Shown here: one piece after another, positions 24,867 to 32,785 of the stretch
How the letters are laid out: each line of letters starts with the position of its first letter
Numbering within the stretch: the first letter of the stretch is position 1
DNA from: Borborobacter arsenicus
GTDB taxonomy: Bacteria; Pseudomonadota; Alphaproteobacteria; Rhizobiales; Rhizobiaceae
Assembly: GCF_003934165.1 (NCBI RefSeq)
Contig: NZ_RKST01000016.1
Location: forward strand, 62,001 to 126,000
DNA length: 64,000 nucleotides
Direction of reading: 5' to 3'
The notes under the pieces: model-generated
The model's input: only the letters and a program-made list of their open reading frames with translations
What the model was told of the DNA's origin: nothing
The model's database searches: none
Position numbers and translations under genes: made by a program

Positions 24867-25891
24867 GAGGCAGCCAGAAGCTCCTCGCGCTGGGGCTCGA
24901 ACAGACCTGCTTCGTCGCTTGTCGCGGTCTTGCAGTAGAGCGTCAGCAGTTGCGGGTCGTCATTGGGTGCCCAGGGTCTGATCTCGCGCAGTGTCAACAG
25001 CCCGGCCAGCGGCCGTTCGGCGTGAACAAGCACCCGACGGACGGTCGGGCTGCCAATCTGGCCTTCCGGCACAGGTTCCCGTCCATCGCGCAAAATGGCA
25101 AACCCGGCGTCACGAAGTTCGTCGAAGGTCCAGACATAGCCGCTGCCGCTGTCTTCCTTCAGGCGGAGCAGGAAGAGGTCATCACGGCTGGCCTCGATGA
25201 CGGCACCTTCGTCCTGCTCCGTCAGATGCCAGACGTCGACGCGCTGGGCGTTCTTCAAGACGTAGTCGCCCAGCAGCTGGCGTTTGAGGTCGCGCGGTTC
25301 TGCGCTGCGCAGTTGCTGACCCAGGCTGCGGCCGATGACGTGCTCGCGTTCTAGGGCGAACACCGTGGCCCGGTAGCTGGTGCCGAAGCGCAGCGACGCC
25401 TGATAGACTGTCTCCGGGTGAGTGAAGTGGTGAGGCTCCCAGCCACGCAATTCCATCTGCTCCTTGATCAGGTATGGCGGAAGCAGGAAGTATGATGCGA
25501 ACGCATCAGCCTCGCGTTCCTCCGGTGGCACTCGAGGGGCTCTAGCGCCATCGCTGGCCCAGGGCGCGCGTCGCAGGATGCCCTCGTCGTCGGCATGCGG
25601 ATCATGACCGAGGACCAGGTGGCCCAGCTCGTGCGCCGCGGTGAAACGCTGCATGCCAAGCGGCCGGCGGGTGCTCAGGATGATCCCGGCGACACCCTCT
25701 TCGCGGATGAAGGCGCCGAGGAGCGGCTCGAGCGGCTGGAACATCAGCGTCGCCCCTGAGCGGGCGATGCATCCGAACACATCCACCCGCTGGGCGCGGG
25801 AGGCACCGACATCAAGGCGCAGATCGCGCTGCAGCCGCTTCGCCCCGCGGATGCCGCGAAGGATGGATTCGCGCTCGCTACGACCGACCAT
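24863..25891 (-). CDS. ImmA/IrrE metallopeptidase fused to a chagasin-like (I42) inhibitor domain
   Basis: The 342-residue protein has an ImmA/IrrE-type zinc peptidase domain: HELGH at residues 87-91 and a downstream EEREADAFA that supplies the third ligand. Residues ~220-320 form a second domain with the three chagasin loops in order: SGSGYVW (248-254, like NPTTGYxW), a Gly-rich turn near 280 and RPW (305-307). Chagasins inhibit papain-family peptidases. ATG 25889-25891 is chosen because it overlaps the XRE gene end by 14 nt and starts the peptidase fold. The likely role is to hold the neighbouring C1 peptidase and to cleave the XRE regulator on induction. Confidence 0.78.
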   Translation of the reverse strand: MVGRSERESILRGIRGAKRLQRDLRLDVGASRAQRVDVFGCIARSGATLMFQPLEPLLGAFIREEGVAGIILSTRRPLGMQRFTAAHELGHLVLGHDPHADDEGILRRAPWASDGARAPRVPPEEREADAFASYFLLPPYLIKEQMELRGWEPHHFTHPETVYQASLRFGTSYRATVFALEREHVIGRSLGQQLRSAEPRDLKRQLLGDYVLKNAQRVDVWHLTEQDEGAVIEASRDDLFLLRLKEDSGSGYVWTFDELRDAGFAILRDGREPVPEGQIGSPTVRRVLVHAERPLAGLLTLREIRPWAPNDDPQLLTLYCKTATSDEAGLFEPQREELLAAS

Positions 25892-26258
25892 CACCAGCGA
25901 CCTTCGACCTGGAGCGCAGGAACTCGGCAAATCGCTGGAGCTCCTGGCGATCGTTGTCCGACAGAGCGCTCGCGGTGCGCGCGAGGAACGCGACATCAGC
26001 CGGCACCGCAGCCTCCGGCTCCTCGCCGGTAAACCAAGTCACCGGACGCTGATACAGTCGGGCAAGCTTCTTCAACTCGATGGCGCTGACGCCGCGGCGA
26101 CCATTCTCGATTTCGGAAACAGCAGTACGCGGTAGCTCCATATGTTGCGCAACCTGGTCCTGCTTGAGCCCGACATATTCCCTCGCCTCACGCAACTTTG
26201 CACCGAGGATCAGACCCTCATCCTCAGCAACGGCGAAGCCCATCCGTTCAGCGGTCAT
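25878..26258 (-). CDS. XRE-family HTH transcriptional regulator
   Basis: The 126-residue protein has an N-terminal helix-turn-helix (LREAREYVGLKQDQVAQHM, then PRTAVSEIENGRRGVSA) and an all-alpha C-terminal part with WFTGEEP. This is the usual partner of ImmA-type peptidases, which cleave such repressors. It lies between the acyl-carrier-like gene (ATGA overlap) and the ImmA gene. The palindrome TGTCGGAAATTCCGACA in the promoter at 26590 is its probable operator. Confidence 0.9.
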   Translation of the reverse strand: MTAERMGFAVAEDEGLILGAKLREAREYVGLKQDQVAQHMELPRTAVSEIENGRRGVSAIELKKLARLYQRPVTWFTGEEPEAAVPADVAFLARTASALSDNDRQELQRFAEFLRSRSKVAGDGRS

Positions 26259-26560
26259 AACACTTTCTCTCCTTCCGGCTGCTGCTGCGCTTGCTGCTTG
26301 TCCAGCAATTCCACGACGCGCTGGGTGAAGACAGCGACGCAGCTATTCTCATCATCAAAACCGCCTGGCGGCATGGCGGCCTCGGGCAGCTTGACGTTGA
26401 ACTCTTCTTCGATCCGGATGGCGATCGAAACCATAATCAGGGAATCGACCTGCGGCTCCCATCCCGCCTTGGCGGTGGGGCGGTCGGCCTGCGCGCTCCG
26501 GATCTCGTCGCGGATTATCGCTTCAATTGCGGTGGTCGAAACAGTCATTGGCGGTCTCAT
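26255..26560 (-). CDS. Acyl carrier protein-like protein
   Basis: The ~101-residue protein has a four-helix acyl-carrier layout with the attachment motif VDSLIMVS (Ser40) and a following helix IAIRIEEEFNVKLPE. The Ser should carry 4'-phosphopantetheine. ATG 26560 lies about 12-15 nt after the predicted transcription start, so the leader is very short; ATG 26548 is an alternative. No acyl-ligase, ketosynthase or phosphopantetheinyl transferase is nearby, so it would rely on host enzymes. It is the first gene of the XRE-ImmA-protease operon, which is an unusual setting for an ACP. Confidence 0.72.
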   Translation of the reverse strand: MRPPMTVSTTAIEAIIRDEIRSAQADRPTAKAGWEPQVDSLIMVSIAIRIEEEFNVKLPEAAMPPGGFDDENSCVAVFTQRVVELLDKQQAQQQPEGEKVL

Positions 26561-26561
26561 G

Positions 26562-26607
26562 TCTCGAATTCCGACACACATATAGTGCATGTCGGAAATT
26601 CCGACAA
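26562..26607 (-). promoter_or_regulatory. Promoter with overlapping palindromic operators for the ACP-XRE-ImmA-protease operon
   Basis: On the minus strand, a -35 TTGTCG (26607-26602) and -10 TATATG (26584-26579) are separated by 17 nt. A perfect 17-bp palindrome, TGTCGGAAATTCCGACA (26590-26606), covers the -35 and spacer. A second, imperfect copy (26562-26576) lies about 29 bp away and covers the start site. The layout fits autorepression by the XRE protein. Confidence 0.7.
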
Positions 26608-26712
26608 GAGCTAATGTGCAGAGATTTGGTTGAGTTTGACGAGCTGGTCCGCCTCCAAGGTGCCATCCTCGACGCCAGCGCACCGATCTAGACTGGCGCG
26701 CCGGCCGCAAAC

Positions 26713-28071
26713 CTACGATGCCTGCGACGACCCGGTCGGGTCAGCGACCAATGGAAACGCTGCCTCCGGGAAGCCACGTTCTGCGTAGTTGGAGTATGGT
26801 CCTGAATAGCCGATGAGGTGAAACACCATGCCATGCATGAGACGATACACCCGATGCAGTTGGTCGAACCGCCGCTGCAACTCGTTGTCCTCCAAATCGC
26901 TGGAGGTGATTTGGCGGGTGTGAACCGCCGTGTTGCGGACGCGCACCCATGCGGCGATATCGTCCTTCGACACCGCCCCGCGGTTCACAAGCCCCATCAT
27001 TCGATCTTTCGGCCGGACCATCTCGAGCCCGCCGAGCATGCCGCCGATCCGGTTGACCAGGCTTTCGGGATAGCTGCGCTCACCCAGCCATGCCGTTAGT
27101 TCCTTCCTTAGCGTTCCATAGTCGATGGTCTCAGACGGCGCTTCGGCCGGTATCAGGTTCGCAATCCCCTCGACCGCGACTGACAGGCCGACCTCCCAAG
27201 CTTCAAGCGAGTTTGCGCTTGCTTGACGCGCATGCGCCAAGTGCGCCGAGCAGGGATGCCACGCATCGGCGATCGGCGCCGCGAGCGCATATCGCAGGTA
27301 ATGCTGCAACAGCGTGATGATCGGCGCCGTGTTGCCCGGGCTGCGGGTATTGAGGGGCGGGTACGGATTGATTCTGGACGGCCGGGTGCCCGTCGCGCGC
27401 AGCTCGGCGATCCGCTTTCCGTCACCCGCGCTGTCCGAGATGTCGACGTGCAGATCGAGGCCAAGCACGAACTGCAGCGCCTCCACTAGACGCATCTCAA
27501 GGGAAGCAGGCAGGCCCCCCTGAGAGCTCGCGGTGACGACGACAACCTCGTCTACACCGCGCTCAATTGTCAGAGCCAGCCGTTGGCCCTCGGAATAATC
27601 GATGTCATGTGCTCCGAACAACGCAGTCCAGTTCCGGTCCCGTTGGCCGAAGAATTCCAACCGCAACCGTGAAGCGGAATCCCGCCAGCCTAGCCGCCGA
27701 ATGAAGCGACGTGGTGCGAGGGTCATGACACTGCCATCGGTCACGAAGGAGATCGATGACCCCAGAAGTGACGGGCTGGCTTCCCACTCGTGTCCGGCAT
27801 GGTCGATCGCCGATGTCCGATAGTGGTCATCTTCGCCATACAGGCTTCCCGAGCTCGACCGCATCTGCCGATTGAACGCGGCGATTCCCATCTGTGGTGT
27901 CGTGGTCGCATAGCATTTGACTTCCAGCTTCCCGCTGGCGTCCTGTCTGAAGTATCCCGGCCCGGTATAGGTAACAGGCTCCGTTTCAGTGCATTGCGCG
28001 ATCGTGATTGTCGCGAAATCGAGTTCGAGCTCTTTGCGTCGAAAAGATTCCGCGGCCTTCTCAAATTCCAT
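26713..28071 (-). CDS. HEPN-containing protein, ApeA-like
   Basis: The 452-residue protein has a beta-rich N-terminal half (~1-230) and a helical C-terminal half. The latter carries VRVRNTAVHTR, i.e. the HEPN signature R-N-x3-H at Arg379-His384, preceded by a helix with DIAAW. The two-part layout resembles ApeA-type abortive-infection proteins, in which the HEPN part cuts RNA. ATG 28071 follows GAGGGGGG. It stands alone between the GGCT fusion gene and the ACP operon. The HEPN motif is seen; the defence role is inferred from family and place. Confidence 0.6.
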   Translation of the reverse strand: MEFEKAAESFRRKELELDFATITIAQCTETEPVTYTGPGYFRQDASGKLEVKCYATTTPQMGIAAFNRQMRSSSGSLYGEDDHYRTSAIDHAGHEWEASPSLLGSSISFVTDGSVMTLAPRRFIRRLGWRDSASRLRLEFFGQRDRNWTALFGAHDIDYSEGQRLALTIERGVDEVVVVTASSQGGLPASLEMRLVEALQFVLGLDLHVDISDSAGDGKRIAELRATGTRPSRINPYPPLNTRSPGNTAPIITLLQHYLRYALAAPIADAWHPCSAHLAHARQASANSLEAWEVGLSVAVEGIANLIPAEAPSETIDYGTLRKELTAWLGERSYPESLVNRIGGMLGGLEMVRPKDRMMGLVNRGAVSKDDIAAWVRVRNTAVHTRQITSSDLEDNELQRRFDQLHRVYRLMHGMVFHLIGYSGPYSNYAERGFPEAAFPLVADPTGSSQAS

Positions 28072-28164
28072 GATCCCCCCTCGTTCGATCGAGCCCCGTT
28101 CAGATAGGCATCCGCCACGAAATCGTCCACACGGCGGGGATGCGAAGGCATTTCATCCTCGCAC

Positions 28165-29220
28165 CTACCCGTGCTCGATGCTGTCGAGATATTCGAGATA
28201 GGCCACCGGGAGGCCATGATGTCGAGCACCGTCGCGGATGTGCTTCAGATACGCCGCGTTCGGCAGCGGCGGGGCTTCCTGGTCAACAGCAACATAGGTC
28301 ATCATCTCCGTCGGCGCGTCATCGACACTGACGATGACTGGGACGCGGTTGTAGCTGTTGAGGCTTGCATCCCGATCGCTGCGGAATCCTTCACTTACGT
28401 CAAGAGCTGCAAGATCCTGCGGCGTTAGGTGAAACACCACGCCCCAGGTCTCTCGTCCGGCAACCGGCGCGACGGACGAGACGCCGCAATTCCGGTTCTT
28501 GGAGCGCCGTGGAAAGCACAGAGCATGATCGGCCAGGACACCGATGCCGACGAGTTCGGCGTCCGGGCACCGCTCCCGCATCTGCTCAGGATCCATGTTC
28601 GATCCATATGCGAAATAGAGCACTTGTTCCCTCCCGCCTGTTACCGACCAGACCCTTCTGCCAAGCCGCTTGAAGTCCGAGACGGACAACGCGCCGCGCT
28701 CGTTCCGGGCCTTCGAGCCAGGCTCGATCAGCCGCGCGACGACACCGGCAAAGGGGACTTCCCAAATCTCGACCGGGTCCAGCGTGGCGTTGTCGAGCAG
28801 TACGAGCATGACGATGTCGCAGGGGCCGTCCCGCTTGATCGTCCCTATCCGTTGACTGCTTTGTGCCCCGGGATCGTAAGCCCGCCCTTTGATCTGAATG
28901 CGCTGCGCTCCAGCGAGCGTATGGCGCAATGCGTCATAGCCGGCCGTCCTCGGCGGGACCAGTTTCAAACCCAGGAGCTCGGCGGCAACATATTCCGCCA
29001 CCTCTCCCGTCACGCCCAACGGCTTGCCGGTGAGCCGGTAGTACTCTGCCGCGAGGGGCTTTACCGCGGCCAGGATTTCCTTGATGCGCGCGGGAACGTC
29101 GAGCTCGCTGCCCGCGAGGGCCTCGGGCGATGCTACGCCGTTGTGGTTCGTTGCTGGCTCGATATCCAACGCGCTCAAGCTCCCCTCCGGTGCGGAAGGT
29201 GCCGCTAGAGCCCCTTCCAT
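28165..29220 (-). CDS. Restriction-endonuclease-like domain fused to gamma-glutamylcyclotransferase (GGCT) domain
   Basis: Residues ~45-200 look like a PD-(D/E)xK fold: GEVAEYVAAELLGLKLV supplies the first acidic residue, GYDAL the Asp and RIQIKGRA the QxK. Residues ~205-345 are a GGCT domain with FAYGSNMDPEQM at its start and the catalytic Glu in LDVSEGF. GGCT enzymes release 5-oxoproline from gamma-glutamyl compounds. It overlaps the upstream small gene by 16 nt. A nuclease-like plus GGCT fusion in a defence-type cluster is unusual, and its substrate is unknown. Confidence 0.7.
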   Translation of the reverse strand: MEGALAAPSAPEGSLSALDIEPATNHNGVASPEALAGSELDVPARIKEILAAVKPLAAEYYRLTGKPLGVTGEVAEYVAAELLGLKLVPPRTAGYDALRHTLAGAQRIQIKGRAYDPGAQSSQRIGTIKRDGPCDIVMLVLLDNATLDPVEIWEVPFAGVVARLIEPGSKARNERGALSVSDFKRLGRRVWSVTGGREQVLYFAYGSNMDPEQMRERCPDAELVGIGVLADHALCFPRRSKNRNCGVSSVAPVAGRETWGVVFHLTPQDLAALDVSEGFRSDRDASLNSYNRVPVIVSVDDAPTEMMTYVAVDQEAPPLPNAAYLKHIRDGARHHGLPVAYLEYLDSIEHG

Positions 29221-29462
29221 GTGTATGTGCCCGCTTGATTGATCTTCTCGTTCTTCTCACCCGGCACGCCCCGCCAATGGTAATGAACCCAGGCATCGCC
29301 GTAGGGCCATTTCTTGATTTGGACGCGCTCGACGATGAGGAAGTGTCCTGCCTCCGCGCTCCATGAGCTCTTTACGACCTTGAGGGGTAGAACCTCGCCC
29401 TTCTCCCGCCAGAACTGGAAGATACTCTTCCAATCGGTGTCCGGCTCGGTATTCAGCCTCAT
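29205..29462 (-). CDS. Small hypothetical protein
   Basis: The 85-residue protein is rich in Trp (about 8%) and basic residues (FQFWREKGEVLPLKVVKSSW, VHYHWRGVPGEKNEK), with no Cys and no membrane segment. Its 16-nt overlap with the nuclease-GGCT gene suggests co-expression and perhaps a partner or immunity role. I do not recognise the family. Confidence 0.55.
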   Translation of the reverse strand: MRLNTEPDTDWKSIFQFWREKGEVLPLKVVKSSWSAEAGHFLIVERVQIKKWPYGDAWVHYHWRGVPGEKNEKINQAGTYTWKGL

Positions 29463-29548
29463 CTCAGCTTCCCATGGAGCGGATCCCGCCTCCAGCGATA
29501 CGCCCTGACCAACTCGCGGCCGTTCGTGCGGTCTCCATCTTGCGAAAA

Positions 29549-29935
29549 TCAGGCCCTGAAAAACTGGTCGATCGTCGAGCCGTCGAGGCTACCACCCATC
29601 TCCGCCACCGGCCCGGCCTTTATCTCGAGGCGAGAGCTTGATGCGATGATGAAATCGACGATCACATGATCGCCGGCGGACGCGGCATCCACCGCCGAAC
29701 GGATCACCTTGCGCAACACGCGCCCCAGTTCTGCCGACCGAACCGGGTGGCCGTCCTTGAGCAAGGGCACGCGAAGCGCGCATCTGACCTGGCGTTCACC
29801 GCTGCTGCGGATCAGCTCCCGCGTCGACCTCGCCTTCGCGAAGTCGGCGAGCGCCTGCACCAGTTCCTTGGCATGTCGTCCGCTCGGTGACGCGTCGACC
29901 TCGACGATTTCAGCGCTGGCAGTCTGGACCGTCAT
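29549..29935 (-). CDS. Hypothetical protein of the defence-type cluster
   Basis: The 128-residue protein begins MTVQTASAEIVEVDAS, is mixed alpha/beta with a central VIVDFIIASSS strand, and shows no motif that I can name. ATG 29935 is chosen over the longer frame (30073), whose extra residues are inside the upstream gene and do not look coding. It lies between the 363-codon gene and the small Trp-rich gene on the same strand. Confidence 0.5.
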   Translation of the reverse strand: MTVQTASAEIVEVDASPSGRHAKELVQALADFAKARSTRELIRSSGERQVRCALRVPLLKDGHPVRSAELGRVLRKVIRSAVDAASAGDHVIVDFIIASSSRLEIKAGPVAEMGGSLDGSTIDQFFRA

Positions 29936-29969
29936 TTTACTCCTTACGACCCCGGCGATGATCGACGAT

Positions 29970-31061
29970 TCAAAATCCGTATCGTTCGTCGGCCCAACGC
30001 AGGAGTACCTTCGCATCGTGGTCCGGCAAGCGCACCCGCGCTTCGCGTAAGCCCCGCGCGATTGCTTCGCCAACGTCCGGGTCCACCCCGTTGCCGTGCG
30101 TCATCACAAAGAACCAGGCGAAGGGGAGCCCCATTTCGCGGTCGATCGCCTCGATCCGATCCATCAGCACGTGGACGGAGAGTTCCCCGGCTTCCAGTTC
30201 TTCCTCCGGCAGACGGAGCGGGCGAGGGATGAATCCGATCTCGCGCTTTCCATCATGCTCGTAGTCTTTGATGTCGAGTGCCCAATGCTCGTACACCCGC
30301 GCGCCGTGTGCGCTCGATTCCTCCCAGTCCTGGAAGAAGCGCACTTCCCGCGGCACGAAATCGAACCAGTTGGGCTGCAGTTCGAGAAACGGTGTTCTTG
30401 CCCCGTCCGAGCCCACCCACACGCGTCCCTCCATCTCCGCACGGCGCGCCTCCCGCTTGTCGCGCTCGAGGCGCGCGCACCGTCCGAGGAACGTGCGCAT
30501 ATGCACGACGCTGCCGCCCGTGCGCTTCGTCAGCCGGTACAATGGCCCGGCGACGATCCTGTCGTCGGATATATCGTCGTGTGCGATCCATGGCGGATCG
30601 AGCAGCGCCTCTGCGCTCCAAGGCCGATGCGCAGGATTGACGATCGGACCCGCACACCACTCGACCTCACGCCCAAGCGAGATCTGCACATAGTCGGCCG
30701 CTCCCGAGCCGGTCCGGGCAAACGCATAGACACTGTTGCCGTGCCACTCCGAAATCTGGAGATCGGTGCCCTGTAACCGCGTCCAGAGCGCCGCGACATC
30801 GCCATTGCCCCTCGCGAGCTCCGCCTCCATCCACGGTCGATACTCCGCGATGCGCGTTCCGTCGGCCGCCAGCACCGAGCGCGTATCCCGCCAATACTGA
30901 TCGTCGACGCTCGCCGCGGAAAACCCGAATCCAGGGAACGCCTCAGTGAGTGCCGCCGCCAATTCGGGCTCGCCAGCGCCGGCCGGCAGACGCGCGAGTA
31001 CGGCCTCGACCGAGGCATGGTCAGGCAGTCTTGCAGAAGCTTTCCCGGAAATCTCAGCCAT
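29970..31061 (-). CDS. Hypothetical protein of unknown family
   Basis: The 363-residue soluble protein has high Trp, Arg and Asp content. Conserved-looking stretches are WCAGPIVNPAHRPW, NWFDFVPREVRFFQDW and a C-terminal helix pair ending LLRWADERYGF. No signal peptide, membrane segment or nucleotide-binding motif is visible. It starts 12 nt downstream of the AbiEii stop on the same strand and may be read through from the AbiE promoter. Confidence 0.6.
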   Translation of the reverse strand: MAEISGKASARLPDHASVEAVLARLPAGAGEPELAAALTEAFPGFGFSAASVDDQYWRDTRSVLAADGTRIAEYRPWMEAELARGNGDVAALWTRLQGTDLQISEWHGNSVYAFARTGSGAADYVQISLGREVEWCAGPIVNPAHRPWSAEALLDPPWIAHDDISDDRIVAGPLYRLTKRTGGSVVHMRTFLGRCARLERDKREARRAEMEGRVWVGSDGARTPFLELQPNWFDFVPREVRFFQDWEESSAHGARVYEHWALDIKDYEHDGKREIGFIPRPLRLPEEELEAGELSVHVLMDRIEAIDREMGLPFAWFFVMTHGNGVDPDVGEAIARGLREARVRLPDHDAKVLLRWADERYGF

Positions 31062-31073
31062 GCTGCCAACCTA

Positions 31074-32123
31074 TCATTTCGCCTGCGCCCGGTTGAGCTC
31101 ATCCTCAACTTGACGGACCGATTTCAAGATGTCGTCGAAGCTCGGCGGGGCGCCAAAGATCATCGCTGTGGTGTTGATGTAGTCGCGCGCGAGCGCCTCA
31201 ATCATTCCGGGAACCGGAGCAATCGCGAGGCTGCCCGGCACCGCGGAGGCCAGGTCGTAGTCGGGGCGATCGAAGAACATGCGGGCGTGTCGCACGCAAT
31301 CGGTACCAAGCCCGAGATCGGCGATCGCGGCCTTTCCGATGTCCGACTGCATTAGGCAGTGCAGGTCGTAGTAGTGCCGGGACACCCGCTGACCTTCCTG
31401 CCTAAGCTCGCCGCGCCGCTCGTACCATCGCCGCAAACCATGCGCGATCACCACCTTGTCCCAAAAGGTGCGGGTTGCCTCGATCGTGGTCACCTCGGGA
31501 ACGACCAGGTCGATGCCCGCCGCTTCTTCGGCGACATACGGCGTAATCGTCAGGGGACCGTTTGGGTCGAGCGCCGATTTCGCTCCCGATTCGAGGCGGA
31601 TCGCCGGTCGCACATAGGCGCCGTCTCGCGGTTCGACTTCGGGGTACCAGAGCAGCAGCGTCTGTCCATCCGGATCGGCCTCATCGACCTCGACGCGACC
31701 CGTCCCGTCGGTCACCTCGGCAAGCCGGTCCGCGAGAAACTCTCGCAGCGGTCCAGTGATGTAAGCCCGGCACGCATTGCGAATGGCATCGAGCCTCGCC
31801 CGGCGCTTCTTGTTCGATAGGGCCTCGAGCTCTTCCACCGAGGCGGGCTCCTCGAGGTCGTCGCGGAAGACGGTCACGTCGATGTCTTCCGAAAACCGCT
31901 GGATCAAGCCGTAGCCTTTGGAGAGTGATGTTCCACCCTTGAACAGCAGTCTGGGTTCACCCCCGGCGCGCTCGTGGTAGAGCGCGTTGAGGGTCCAGCA
32001 GACCCAGAAGTCTTTCTCCACATTGCCGACCGGCGCGCCGATCCGATTGGCGGTCGCCAGAAACAGATCGAGGCGGTCCTGTGCCGGCGCCGCGATGATC
32101 TGGCGATATGCCCCCGTGCTCAT
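31074..32123 (-). CDS. abiEii: AbiEii/AbiGii-type nucleotidyltransferase toxin
   Basis: The 349-residue protein has the AbiEii signature LFKGGTSLSKGYG followed by RFSEDIDVTVF, i.e. GGTS plus the DxD metal pair, and an AbiEii C-terminal helical domain. Such toxins transfer nucleotides to tRNA or other targets and arrest growth on phage infection. ATG 32123 overlaps the antitoxin stop (ATGA); the frame reaches 32357 only inside the antitoxin gene. With the next gene it forms a complete AbiE pair. Confidence 0.88.
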   Translation of the reverse strand: MSTGAYRQIIAAPAQDRLDLFLATANRIGAPVGNVEKDFWVCWTLNALYHERAGGEPRLLFKGGTSLSKGYGLIQRFSEDIDVTVFRDDLEEPASVEELEALSNKKRRARLDAIRNACRAYITGPLREFLADRLAEVTDGTGRVEVDEADPDGQTLLLWYPEVEPRDGAYVRPAIRLESGAKSALDPNGPLTITPYVAEEAAGIDLVVPEVTTIEATRTFWDKVVIAHGLRRWYERRGELRQEGQRVSRHYYDLHCLMQSDIGKAAIADLGLGTDCVRHARMFFDRPDYDLASAVPGSLAIAPVPGMIEALARDYINTTAMIFGAPPSFDDILKSVRQVEDELNRAQAK

Positions 32124-32785
32124 CGCTCCGCCTCGAGCGGAGCGACGCTCAGAAGGTCGCGCAGGAACTCCTGCATCCAGATGGGCACGGCGGACAGGCC
32201 CGCGCCGAGGTCCTCTCGGATCGCCTCGCCATGCTTGGGATCGGCGAGAAGCCGGCGTAGCGTCGCTTCGATCCGTTTGCGTTCGTCCGGCTTGGCGAGC
32301 ATGTCCTGTAGCCAGTGCAATGCCTGCACGACACGCATTCCCGGCCGGTTCGCCCAATAGAGCCGGCTCGGCGCGGCATATTTGAAGTGAATTTCTTGAC
32401 TGCCGAGCTTGATCGGTTTCAGCCGGGCATCGACCAGCACCTCGATCCGCGCCGGCACCGCCGTCGTGAGGCCGAGGTCGTTGGCGGCCGTCATGCCGTC
32501 GATGACGGTGCGCGCATTGTCGCGGCGCGTCACGGCGCGGATGACGGCGCGATAGTCAGGCACGGTGGCCCGGCCCGTCAGGCTGTTCGTGCGCGGTTTG
32601 TCGTAAAGACCCCGGTCGATCCTGCGCAACTCGCCGGCTGCTGCCAGGCGCTGCAGGCTCTTGTCGACGGCCGCACGGCCGCCGAGATCGGCGAAATCGC
32701 CCGGAGTCCAGACCTCGTCCGGTTTGGATTGGATACGCCCCAGGACGCGAGACTGTATGTCGGTATCGGGTGCCACTGTCGTCAT
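32120..32785 (-). CDS. abiEi: AbiEi-type antitoxin and autorepressor
   Basis: The 221-residue protein has an N-terminal winged-helix segment (VWTPGDFADLGG, VDKSLQRLAAAGELRRIDRG) followed by the AbiEi antitoxin fold (DUF6088-like), ending WMQEFLRDLLSV. AbiEi antitoxins bind inverted repeats in their own promoter. Two such repeats lie just upstream, and the first covers the start codon. Order (antitoxin first) and ATGA overlap with the toxin are typical. Confidence 0.85.
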   Translation of the reverse strand: MTTVAPDTDIQSRVLGRIQSKPDEVWTPGDFADLGGRAAVDKSLQRLAAAGELRRIDRGLYDKPRTNSLTGRATVPDYRAVIRAVTRRDNARTVIDGMTAANDLGLTTAVPARIEVLVDARLKPIKLGSQEIHFKYAAPSRLYWANRPGMRVVQALHWLQDMLAKPDERKRIEATLRRLLADPKHGEAIREDLGAGLSAVPIWMQEFLRDLLSVAPLEAER

